A stretch of DNA of 64,000 nucleotides. Source: Calonectria ilicicola. Taxonomy: Eukaryota; Ascomycota; Sordariomycetes; Hypocreales; Nectriaceae. The DNA is taken from assembly GCA_020809705.1 (NCBI GenBank), contig CP085826.1:7564001-7628000 (forward strand), read 5' to 3'. Both the position numbers and the translations under genes were made by a program. Positions 46,965 to 56,904 of this stretch are shown piece after piece. Under the pieces are notes generated by a model. The model was not told the origin of the DNA, ran no database searches, and was given only the letters and a program-made list of their open reading frames with translations. Numbering within the stretch: the first letter of the stretch is position 1; every line of letters begins with the position of its first letter.

Positions 46965-47530
46965 CGGATGGATCCCCGGTGGGCCTCTGCATTATCCATA
47001 GGCTTGGGTGAACCATGGTGGCGCTATCTGGTGATGGGTGTCATTCTAGACCTTAGCGGCGCGAGGCCATTGACGAATTAGCCAGAGCTGAAAGCGGCGA
47101 TTTTGCCTCGTTGGTCACCATGTGCTGAGTCTAGATTCTAACGCTAGGCAGGTCTCTCTCACGGGCAGCTGTGCGCTAGTTCCAGCACAAGGATAGATGT
47201 TGGGGTGGATAGATAAAATGGATCATGTATTCGTCTACAGATAACTTATCATTGAATCCAGGCACGAATCTTATCTATCCTCCAATCAATATCATGCTAT
47301 CAAAATGGCCATTTGCTGCGACTATAGCTGGGTTCGCTTCTTATATCTAGCACTAGATGATTGATGGAGAACATCGTCTGATAATGCTAGATAGGAGATT
47401 GCTCCGAGCTAAATTCTGCGCCGGCGGGGCCATAAGACGCTTGCTGTGGCGAGATAGGCTGGTTTCTGGGGGCAATTCGGGAGCCCTCCCGAGTGTGCTG
47501 TGATTTAACATGATATCGGGACGGCTCCCG
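46965..47530. promoter_or_regulatory. Three CGG-N8-CCG elements upstream of the permease
   Basis: Sites at 46965-46978 (spacer ATGGATCC; 250 bp upstream of the start), 47478-47491 (spacer GAGCCCTC, with extended symmetry TCGGGAG/CTCCCGA) and 47517-47530 (spacer GACGGCTC). The two distal copies are 39 bp apart and about 760-800 bp upstream; no other gene lies nearby to claim them. Confidence 0.65.
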
Positions 47531-48903
47531 GCCACACCAACCAACGCCAAGTCACCAACCAGGACCAACCAATGTCAGAGCCATCCTCAGCCATTCCAAG
47601 AAAGGAATAAGCCCGGTAAGCGATGACGAAAAGCGTGGCAACGCGGGGTAACCTCAATATCACCAACGATTGAGTCAGGTATCAGAACCATGGTCTTTTG
47701 GAGCGGCTGAGGCGGGGACGCCGATTGGCCTTCGGACAGCAGGATACTGATGCTGCATCTATGCCAATCGTTATCATTCACCGCCCTATGATGGACCCTC
47801 AACTATCCCTATTCAAGCAGTTGGATCAAACTCATCCCTTGGATCACTTATTGACCCATGCGTATCCTTGCGAATCTGGAGAAATGGGCCCACGCATATC
47901 CACTCGTGGTTTTCCAAGTAGATAATCGCGGTTAGGTTTATGAGTTCACATAGATCTATCATTCTATGGAAGATTTTGGGTCTTTGAGTAAAGAATAAAA
48001 GAGTCAACCGTAAGCCAATCGCTGGCATCTCTAAACCGACAAACTGTTCTAGACAATATGTTTCACATAGTCGTAAGCTTACGAGTTGCCAGACTCTCAT
48101 CTTCTCTCACCATAGATAGCCAAATGCCCCAATAATCGGTTCGCGTGGATCTAAGACCACAGTTTAAGCCGGGCCATGACCCTCACAACCCAACCATTCT
48201 TGGAATCATAAAACGCATAATATTAAATGCACACCAAATTTAAGGATACATGTTGACTGTTCAGTAGCATCCTTTGGTCGGACATTTACCCTAGAGCCTA
48301 ACTACCTGATGTGTTCCTGTCAAACACCTACTTGAACTTTGGGATGTAACTCTTAGTTTTCATCATTTGTTATTAGTTTGCGATCCATAAAAATGGTGCA
48401 GGCTAATTGCTGCACTACGTTACGACCCTGCCCAGGGTTGAGAGGCTTATTACTGTCTCTTAAATACTCGTTCTAATAGTCAGATCTGGTTAATCCGCGT
48501 GTCAAGAGGGGCCACCCGAACGACGGAATATTCTTTCCGGAATCACCCGACTATCCAAAGATGCAGAAACTCAATTTAACAATAAATCCAACTTAAAGTC
48601 TTCCTGTCCGCACATATATATTGTACTAAATGTACAACTGAAGCTCTCTGGTTATGGTGTGTCGGAAATTTCTACTAAACCCTAAGACAAAAGTTTTTTT
48701 AATAAATAAAAATGTAAATAAATAAATAAATTCACATAAATATTTATTTAGTTCTTGCTTTCAACTTTTCTGTGCAATATTGTGATTTCCCCAATTTATT
48801 ATTTCCAAATTGACAGAAAGATATCCGTTTTTCCCAGAAGAGGCTTTCGTATGTGAGAAGTGCTGTTTGAGGGTCAAGTGAAAACAACGTGATATTCTAG
48901 GCT
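47531..48903. other. Intergenic region, no recognised gene
   Basis: 1.4 kb with only short open frames, A/T-rich towards 48.7 kb. It marks the right edge of the proline cluster. Confidence 0.5.
48717..48750. repeat. Second A/T-rich inverted repeat of TAAA units
   Basis: TAAATAAATA units at about 48717-48734 face the complementary TATTTATTTA at 48741-48750. It shares the AATGTAAAT core with the element at 44772-44829. The pair brackets the permease gene and its promoter; this may be coincidence of simple repeats. Confidence 0.5.
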
Positions 48904-50273
48904 TCAGGTTTCTGAGCCCACGCACTTGCCCTGTCTGATGTTAGTGGAAAAGGTCGCTTGGAAAATGTCGAGGGATACTGACCAAGTGCAATAGGTATGG
49001 TATCGTTTGTTGAGAGCTTGTCGAACTTTGGCCAACCATGCCTGAACATCATTATACTCCCAGCCCATGAGGTTTGTTAGCATGTAAAGGCCAAATCCTT
49101 CCAAACCGGTTTCCAAAGATAACTTGTTGAATTGTCCAACTTCCTTCAAACGTTGATCCGCCGGCCAACTACCCACAGGTGTCTTGACAAATTTATTTTG
49201 GATGTTATCAAACCCAGCTTCTCCCATCCAGTTGACCCACTTATCACCTTCAATAATCTCAAAACTTCGTCCACATTTTTCGCCAACGCGAGCGAATACT
49301 TCGTGCCACTCCTTGAAGATGTTGTCTCTGGCAAGGACCCATCATCGGCCTTCAACAGTGAGCTGCAGTCTTGATGTTCTAGCCAGCCACCTGGCTTAAG
49401 ACAGCGGTAACACTCGCGATACAACTTCTCCCAATCCTCAAAGCATCCTAGCATATATCTAATATGAATGTAGTCGAAACTATTATCAGGAAATATCTAT
49501 ACTTTGGAGGCGTCGTCCAATTCAAATTTGCAGTTTGGCGGGACCCAACCTGGTTGAATGGGGGACAGATCTGTACCGATGACTGCTGCCTCGGGAAACT
49601 CATCTGCAAAGTCACTATTGAGTGTTCAGTGATAATGACACATCAATTTCCATTCATTGAATCTAGTTAACTCACATAGCCCAAATGCCTGTCCCTGTTC
49701 CGATATCAAGAACCTTTTGTGGATTCTCCAGGGGTGCAAGAAAAAGCTTGTTGTCAAGTGCCAAGTACAGCATGTGATGGCTGCTCACGTTTTAATATCG
49801 GGGCCCCCGTGGATTTTATAATCAGAATTCGTACGCACTTTATATCGAGTCCCTCATTTTGCTGTTCATCATTGGGTGCCCTGGTAGGCTTTCGTCAGCT
49901 ATGGTCGGACGGGTATATGAGGTTGGGCAAGCACCAATATTCGGCGGATGAGAAGTTATGAAATGTCCGTCCATGAATCTTGCGATACTCAAGGATCGAA
50001 GATCCGATTGAAGCTGTAGACAGAGTCCTGTGAATGTAAACAGTCTTGTTTAAATACAAGTAGCATGAATTATGTACACTTCATCACTGAGAGAGGACTC
50101 ATCATCTTGGTTCTGGAACCTTGGATCCTGCCGCAACTCTATCAGTTGCCACGTCATATTTTTGTTGCAGTGGGATTGCTTACAACTGTAATTTCATCGT
50201 GAGGTTCGGCTACTGTCGCTTGGACAGCCTTGGCAGCTGACGGAGGATTGAAGGATGGCTTTGGCTCAGCCAT
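48904..50273 (-). pseudogene. LaeA-like SAM-dependent methyltransferase, decayed
   Basis: Relic of a fungal LaeA/UMTA-type methyltransferase. The probable start is ATG at 50273 (MAEPKPSFNPPSAAKAVQ). Readable blocks are SSILEYRKIHGRTFHN and AEYW, then [35 protein letters not shown] (the SAM motif, joined across an intron), [37 protein letters not shown] and RCLKPGGWLEHQD. The C-terminal part is MGEAGFDNIQNKFVKTPVG. Two lesions are visible. One is an in-frame TAG at 49497-49499 where relatives have Trp (TGG), a G-to-A change that on the other strand is CpA to TpA. The other is a one-nucleotide frameshift near 49340, where the frame of DDGSLP must shift to continue as ARDNIFKEWHEVF. Both fit decay, and the first fits repeat-induced-type mutation. 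Sequencing error could explain the frameshift but not the stop. Confidence 0.82.
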
Positions 50274-51070
50274 GGCACAAAATTTGGCCGAAACCGAATT
50301 TATTTGTTTGATAAAAAGAAAAATTGTGCTCTGGAGATGCGGGGTTGAATGTGTGGGTGGCGTACGCGAGGTATTGTTGGTTGAGATGTATTTGGGTCTG
50401 GGCTAAATGCATGGCAACGGATTATTGGCCGTATTGAGCCCTGACTGACGGGGATTTGTCTCAATTTGTATGCATAGATGGCTAGTATAAAATAAATCAA
50501 ATAGATAAATAGAGCCAATATCATAAAAATTTAAATAAAAGAGTCCTATCTTTCCTTGTTCCTATAGTTGGCTAATAGAATCATTATAGGCCAAGATTCA
50601 TCTCGAGTTGCGCACTATCTGCACAAAACTGTGCTTAATGATAAATAATACAGCCTCCTTGCATTGCAGAAACTATTAATGAAAGTACCCCTTGGTCGCG
50701 CAGCCAAGCTGGCCGACATGATCTACGCTAGAGACAGATCAACAACAAGCTAGACACTGACTCCTTGCTAGCGTTATTGGTGGGCCGGAGCAATCCCAAA
50801 CCCAGACGACCATTGGTCCATTTCTTGCATAATTTGGATTCTTTATGCAAAAGCGCAGAAATTGAGGATAAGAAAAAGAAAAATACGCGATGTGGCGACT
50901 CTTAAAATTATGTGGCTGTCCCGCACCTTTGCAATAGGGTGGCAGTCAGCCTTGGTTTCAGTTGCTTAAGATTAGGACCATGATCTGCATCAAGGCAGTG
51001 AAGCGTATAAAGTGATTAGCACCGCGTTCCGCGGCCTTGGAGTTCAAGCAGTCAGCATCAAATTAGCAAA
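50274..51070. other. Divergent intergenic region, no gene seen
   Basis: Lies between the methyltransferase relic and the Ser/Thr-rich gene. It is A/T-rich for the first 300 bp; the last 100 bp would be the promoter and leader of the gene at 51071. No shared elements noticed. Confidence 0.45.
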
Positions 51071-52357
51071 ATGTACACCCAAACTTTGCTCAAGAGTTTG
51101 GCTGTGACTACATTGTTGCTTGGCAATACCGCTGCTGGGCCATGTCTGGTACGATCCTCATCATCCGCCCTGGTCAGTACCACAACCACGGCCAGTGGCG
51201 TCTCGGCCATTCAGAGCGCGTACGGCATTGACGCCTCCTCAATCGCCGATGCCATTTCGACCTCTGGTACATTGCCTGACACTTCACCCACAACCACCAG
51301 TTCGGATGACTTATTGGCCGCTACAACTTCGTCAGCCACAAGCACATTGCCAATCCCTACCGATATCCTAACCACTACCGGAATCGTACCATCCACTACT
51401 GATGAATTGTCAACCACCGAAACCCCAGTCACTGCCGATGTCTCAACAACTACCAATATCTCGTTGACAGTCGATATTCCGCCCACCACCGACATAATAC
51501 CTACCACCCACATTACGCCCACAACTGATATCACACCCATTGACATCATACCCACCACGGCTGTCACATCTACCACTGATGTTACTCCTGATATTCTGCC
51601 GACTACTGATATTACACCTACCGCCGACCTCACACCTACCACTGATATCACATCTGCCACTGACGTTACGCCTACAATAAACCTCACGCCTAATCCTGAT
51701 ATCACATCCACAACCGATCTCACACCGACCGACGACCTCACACCTACCACTGATCTTACACCCACTCCTCATATCACATCTACCACCGATATTACGCCTA
51801 CCATTGATACCACCGATGTCACACCTACCGCTGACCTTACATCTACTGATGTTCTGCACACCATTGACACAGCAACCATCGACTCTTCAACTACCAGCCT
51901 ACCTTCAGCCCAACCAACGTCCAGTTTCCAGGTCCAAAATTCAAATTGGGCCCCCGCCAATGGCCGAACATTGCAGTGGAAGGTCGGCGGTTCATTTATC
52001 CTCCCAGCGCCAACAAACCCGCAGGGCGACTATACTGACGCTCATCTCTATCTTGAACAATCCACCAACCGCCTTATGGTTGCTCCTGGCTATTACGCTA
52101 TTGCCAATATTGCAGATGGCGTATTTCCAATGACCGCTAATGATGTAGCCAATGTCAGCGCCAATCAATATGCATACATCACTTGTGACCCTATTCGACC
52201 AGGTGTGCCGCTAAACTGTGTAGCTGAAGGTTCATTACGAAATAAATTCGTCATATTACCTCCTTCCGGCAGAACTCCTAGCAATAGCCCTATCAACCTG
52301 GCAATCAAGGTAGCCGCAGTGCAACCCCAGGTGACTGTGGATCTTGTAACGTCCTAG
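51071..52357 (+). CDS. Secreted Thr/Ser/Pro/Asp-rich repeat protein
   Basis: Intronless 428-aa protein. The N-terminus MYTQTLLKSLAVTTLLLGNTAA is a signal peptide. Residues about 100-275 are a long low-complexity array of degenerate units of the form PTTDIT (variants PTTDLT, STTDVT, TADLT) with Asp at regular steps. This would be heavily O-mannosylated and extended. The last about 145 residues form a separate, non-repetitive region (QVQNSNWAPANGRTLQW, DAHLYLEQSTNRLMVAPGYY, AYITCDP) with a balanced composition suggestive of a small folded beta-rich domain. I do not recognise a named family. No transmembrane tail or GPI signal is obvious at the C-terminus. A cell-wall or extracellular mucin/adhesin-like role is plausible (inference). 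The repeat coding region is also repetitive at DNA level (about 51480-51860). Confidence 0.8.
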   Translation: MYTQTLLKSLAVTTLLLGNTAAGPCLVRSSSSALVSTTTTASGVSAIQSAYGIDASSIADAISTSGTLPDTSPTTTSSDDLLAATTSSATSTLPIPTDILTTTGIVPSTTDELSTTETPVTADVSTTTNISLTVDIPPTTDIIPTTHITPTTDITPIDIIPTTAVTSTTDVTPDILPTTDITPTADLTPTTDITSATDVTPTINLTPNPDITSTTDLTPTDDLTPTTDLTPTPHITSTTDITPTIDTTDVTPTADLTSTDVLHTIDTATIDSSTTSLPSAQPTSSFQVQNSNWAPANGRTLQWKVGGSFILPAPTNPQGDYTDAHLYLEQSTNRLMVAPGYYAIANIADGVFPMTANDVANVSANQYAYITCDPIRPGVPLNCVAEGSLRNKFVILPPSGRTPSNSPINLAIKVAAVQPQVTVDLVTS

Positions 52358-52611
52358 TCACTAGAGAGGCCGGGCAGAGCAAGACATGTTATGCCAAATA
52401 TATCAAGGAAGCTTGATTCTCTTCGCTCTCGCCATTTTAAAAATTTAAATAGAAGAATGGTTAAAATTCGAGTTGCTTTTTCTTATCGTAGCCCTCTCAA
52501 AAGACCAATCACTTTACTTATCCCTGTCAAAAAGAGAGACATTATTGGACCTGAAGACCAAATTTAGCTCCAAAAACGACTTGTGTAGATCGAATATAGC
52601 AGACTAGTACA

Positions 52612-52960
52612 TCACTCAGAGCGGCGCTCTTTAGAAACACCTTTGAGCGGGCGATAACAGCATTGTGTCGGCACTATTCCGGGCGTGTTGCATGGCACAT
52701 CATTGAGCACAACCCCACCTTCACAGAAAGGCCTATCTGGGATTTTCAGCTCACATTTCCCGCCCCTTATTGTACATAACAGAGTGCCGGAGATTTGGGC
52801 TTCTGCCATGCCACCTGTATGCATGGTCAGTTAGGTAGATATAAGTTGGCTGTCGCTAGCACAAACCAAAGGCAGAGAGACTGGACATGTTAGCTCGACC
52901 CAGCAATACTTGATGATATGGTACTCACCTAATAATTGACACGAAGAAGGAGCACTTCAT
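52612..52960 (-). CDS. Small secreted cysteine-rich protein (effector-like)
   Basis: Three exons, 52960-52929, 52880-52867 (a 14-nt micro-exon) and 52814-52612, join in frame to 82 aa. The second donor is GTTTGT, weaker than usual. The N-terminus MKCSFFVSIISLSAFGG is a plausible signal peptide that only appears after splicing. The mature part has six Cys, with an adjacent pair near the end (C-x6-C, then FC, PC and QCC), a spacing suited to three disulfides. No family is recognised. Small size, secretion signal and Cys content fit fungal effector or antimicrobial-type small secreted proteins, but function is unknown. The gene model is my own splice reconstruction. Confidence 0.65.
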
Positions 52961-53964
52961 TATGGGCAATGGGACAAGTATCCGGTTAATTGAAGTATGG
53001 CCTGGAGTAATTCCTAAAGCTGAGTGAAGGGTTCCATCAAGCAATATTTATAGGTAGAAGTGAGACCCCAAATAAAACTTTTGTTGATGCCAAGAGCTCC
53101 CGGAATGTATTTGAGAGTATCACATCCTAATGAAGAATAAGAGAGACACCGGCTGATTGTGGCTGAACTTTTGATATGCGCAATTTTTCAGCTTTCCAAA
53201 TAGAGTTTGAGACTTGTTGCTTTTGATGTATTGGCGACCCGGGCTATCCTGTGATCACAGTGAAAGGAAAACTGTAGTGCCAATCCAAGACTCATCATGC
53301 CCCAACACATGTAACGAATGATGTTAAGTTATGGGCTCCGTTAGACTTCGAATAGAATACACTCCTCCGGTAAGATTGGGCATACCGCTGCTTGAGGAAG
53401 TTTTTGAATTGTATTATCATTCATCTTAAGTAGCAGTTAGCGGGGATGTGCAAATCCGTTAGAAAAGTCAATTGGTAATGGTTGGGAGGTCCCTTGCTGT
53501 CTCAGCCGATATCTTGGATATTCTAATATGCTGAATACCTTACAAATAATTAAATACTAATCTACATGCTGAATGTAATGACGGAGAATGTTATTAAGAC
53601 TACGTGACCTTGAGCCCTCTTTAAAGTTCCCATAGTCTACCAAAAAGTGATAGTGAAGACAATGGTTAGAATATTTATGGTGGGCTCGCAAGCTTTTTTC
53701 TTCTTTGGCTTTTGACCGATCTCCTTCACAGTCTTGATAGGCTAAATAGCATCTTACAATACATGAACTAGAATGCTAAATACTGTAGCTGCCAGAAACA
53801 GACCCATAAGTCGGAACCAGAACCTTGTTATTTCTCAGGTATTGCCTCCTCCACGCGCACATCGCGTTTGAAGTGAAATAAATCATCATGCAGAGTCGTG
53901 GTAGAGTGTAAAAAGGGCTAGCCAATTTGTTACAAACCATGACTCCATTTCCACTGATGCCTGC
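52961..53964. other. Intergenic region, no recognised gene
   Basis: About 1 kb, A/T-rich, with no open frame of note and no RNA gene seen. It includes the promoter of the small Cys-rich gene. Confidence 0.5.
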
Positions 53965-55602
53965 TCAACCTCCACGACCGACACCGCCACGACTTCCACT
54001 AGCACGGCCTCTACCTCCTCGAGGACGTCTTGAGTAGCGATCTCCCCGGCCGAGTGAATGTATAAACTCGAGACGATTAGGATTAGGATGCACTCCCAAC
54101 ATTTTGCGCTCCTCCTCATCCTCAACCCATGCAGCATAGCCATACGCTCTAGTCAAGTCCATGACTTGACCGCAATCCGGGATCAGCTTTTGAGGGTACG
54201 TAGAAACATACAGCAATACATTTCCCATATGTTTCAGAAAGCTTGTGTTGAAATAATCTTCATATTGATCTCCAATATGATCCATGGTAATCTCCTTATA
54301 GAGATCAGCTCGGCTACCACATATTTCTTGTTCCCTCATCTCATATACCAGCATCATTGTGTCGGGATCAACTGGCGGAAACGAATAATCAGCAACAGTT
54401 ATCCTATCGTACAAGTCAATCTCCAATTCTTCCATCCTCTTCGATATGTACTCGGCGTAGTGAGACTTGGCCGCTTCATATAGATCGTAAGTCGGAATTG
54501 GTTCCATGTACTCGAATGCGTCGCCACCATCGGCAATTATGAGTGCATGAGTAGACGCCTGGGCCATAGAAGAACATCGATAGGCAAGTTCCACATAAGT
54601 CTCTTCACAGGCTACCTTTGGATACCATATAAAATATGGCAGGTCGGTTTCCGGAACTTGGTCGTTTGCCCATGATAGGGCATTGTTCATGATACAGCGA
54701 GCATAGCAAAACTTTCGAAGGTTCCGGAGCTCAGGCTGCTGGTAACACCACTTGGAAAAAAAGGTGTCCCAGTGAATCCCCCTGACAATACATTGGCGCT
54801 CTCCCCTTATCATCATGGGTCTTCGCAGCCTGATGTATCGATCTATGTTGCCTGACCACGCGGTCATGAGGATAAGGAAATCCTTGTTTATAGCGGGTAG
54901 ATCAGCCGGCAATGGGGAATAAAGCAAAGTGATGACATCGTCTTCAATTGGCTGTAGAGCGATCATATCGCCCTCAATACCGAGGTTCCAGTCTTCAGCG
55001 ATGTCAAAATAGGGCTTGTGCACTTTTCCACCAAGGGGTTGCTTTTCGATCATCGCGGATCGAATGCAAGTATCTCCATTAAGAAATGCCCCCAGTGTAG
55101 GTGTCTCTCGAATGGTGCGGGTATAGTCGTCCATGACAGCATATCGAATAGGAGCCCCCATAATCAGGTTGAAGATTTCCCGACCATTAATCATATTGTC
55201 GCGAGCCTCTTCAGCAATTGCAACATCAGGGAGGAGACCGAGTTCTTCGTACAGTGCTGTGTATCCCCCCGCAGCACAGGCACGGCCGACTTGGTAGCGC
55301 ATTGCTTCGTTGCGGTTTTGGGCCAGAAGTTGGCGCAAGGTTTCTTCTGAGGGGACATCGGGATGCCAGAAGCAATAGGGAACTTCCTCGGCATCCTTCA
55401 TCACAGGAACTCGGTTGCTCATGATGTCACGGGCATTGAGGGCCCGCACGATGGACATGATTTTGGTGGCTCCCCGCAAGTGAGAAGCGAAGCCGTCATG
55501 GCAACGAATCCCACGAATGAGGCATCGAACGGTGACTGGGTCGTCGAGATCCTGCGGGACAACCTCGCCCAGTATCGCAGCTTCGTTGATGGCGACTGTC
55601 AT
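53965..55602 (-). CDS. Intronless orphan protein with C-terminal RGG-type tail
   Basis: Single open frame of 545 aa starting MTVAINEAAILGEVV. No signal peptide or transmembrane helix is evident. Two halves share a theme: FWHPDVPSEETLRQLL with ACAAGGYTALYEE near residue 80-115, and FIWYPKVACEETYVELAYRC near residue 330. This suggests an internal duplication (W/F-x-P-x-V-x-x-EET). The C-terminal about 35 residues are Gly/Arg-rich (RRPRGGRGRASGSRGG), an RGG-box typical of RNA-binding or methylated proteins. I recognise no named domain. Good codon periodicity over 1.6 kb without introns supports a real gene. The lack of introns, unlike most neighbours, could mean a recent origin, retroposition or transfer (inference). 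Confidence 0.75.
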   Translation of the reverse strand: MTVAINEAAILGEVVPQDLDDPVTVRCLIRGIRCHDGFASHLRGATKIMSIVRALNARDIMSNRVPVMKDAEEVPYCFWHPDVPSEETLRQLLAQNRNEAMRYQVGRACAAGGYTALYEELGLLPDVAIAEEARDNMINGREIFNLIMGAPIRYAVMDDYTRTIRETPTLGAFLNGDTCIRSAMIEKQPLGGKVHKPYFDIAEDWNLGIEGDMIALQPIEDDVITLLYSPLPADLPAINKDFLILMTAWSGNIDRYIRLRRPMMIRGERQCIVRGIHWDTFFSKWCYQQPELRNLRKFCYARCIMNNALSWANDQVPETDLPYFIWYPKVACEETYVELAYRCSSMAQASTHALIIADGGDAFEYMEPIPTYDLYEAAKSHYAEYISKRMEELEIDLYDRITVADYSFPPVDPDTMMLVYEMREQEICGSRADLYKEITMDHIGDQYEDYFNTSFLKHMGNVLLYVSTYPQKLIPDCGQVMDLTRAYGYAAWVEDEEERKMLGVHPNPNRLEFIHSLGRGDRYSRRPRGGRGRASGSRGGVGRGG

Positions 55603-56904
55603 GTTTGAAGATGAGGGCCTTCTTGTGGATTGAGGAAAATCCTACTCATGCTAAAGACTCCCAAAGCGCGTGCATTTATTGAACGTGAGCCACGGCCTGA
55701 CAACCAACAACCGCAAAAATAATCAGTGCGCCAGTTCAGTTGTTATCAATCAACCAACATGCATATGGGCTGAGTCTAGGCCTCGATACAGTGGAGCCGC
55801 CTGGAAATAACCCCTGAGTCATTCGGCGAACGGCCGCCGCCCCAGCGCTAAGGCACGGGAGTGGTGCCCATAGTGTCCACGAGCGCTACTCACTAACTCA
55901 CTGACTCACAGCACAAATTCTTGAGCACCGATTCCCATTAGAAATAAATGAATAAAATAAATTTACAGAGTAAAATATTCGACATGATTTATCCAAACTT
56001 TGCTTTTTTATTATCCATCGTCATTACTTCTCAAGTAGCCAACCTTCAAAATCGCAAGAACTTCGACGAAACTTCTTCCATACAACTTCATACATCAACT
56101 GTGCTGAACAAATCTGACTGTAGTTGAATGACTAAATATAATTTCACGTTCAAGCCAGCAGCACCAATATCTATCAATTGCTAGTTACGTGGGCGGTTTG
56201 ATTGTGGTTGTGAGCCTAAACGGTCGAGCGAGTCTCGCTTACCCTGTACTTAGTGAAGCCATGATGATAAAATGGCTCTTAGGGGGACCTTGAACAAGTA
56301 GAAACCAAGAAATCCTACCACATTTGACGCTAGTGAAATTGAGCGGAATTCGAACGTTGCATAAACCACACACGCGGTCTAAAGAGCCAATAATTTGGTC
56401 ATTTGCTATGGTTGGAAAAGAAGATTTGGAAAAGGTCATAGGGAAGGAAAATAAATAAAACCTGATACAATAAAAGTAAATAAAAATCATAAACATGACC
56501 AAGGCAAGTGGATAGAACGGCCTCTCTAAAAAGAGCTTTAAAATAAGCTAAAGAAACTGTTGACTGGGGTGTGTTGATCCTATTTCTGGAGTTGAGACCG
56601 GAATCCATTTAGCACTCAGACCGCTGTTGCAGCCGGACTAACTATTCTGCCGACTAGAGCTAATTTTTCAAAAGGCCGAGGGTTCGAACCCACGTTCTCC
56701 GTCACACTAGGCATTGCGCAAACTTATGTGTCTAAGGCTGGGCGAAAATTGGTGTTAGATGAAGTTTTATTGCATTGGACTTATCTAAAACCACTCTACC
56801 TAGTAAAAAGAAACCCGGGTTGAAATGAATGCTTTTCTTTTGGCACTTAAGCTTGAATCATCCACATTGTGATCCAATCTTTCGTATTTTCATTCCACAT
56901 CATC
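55603..56904. other. Intergenic region with a tRNA-like B-box motif
   Basis: 1.3 kb without a recognised gene. At 56681-56690 there is a perfect B-box-like GGTTCGAACC on the plus strand, but the flanking sequence cannot fold into a tRNA acceptor or T-stem, so no tRNA is called. The first 150 bp upstream of 55602 would be the orphan's promoter. Confidence 0.5.

Noticed and set aside
56640..56710. Possible tRNA gene around GGTTCGAACC
   Set aside because: The T-stem pairs only at its two inner positions and no complementary 5' acceptor strand is found within 100 nt.
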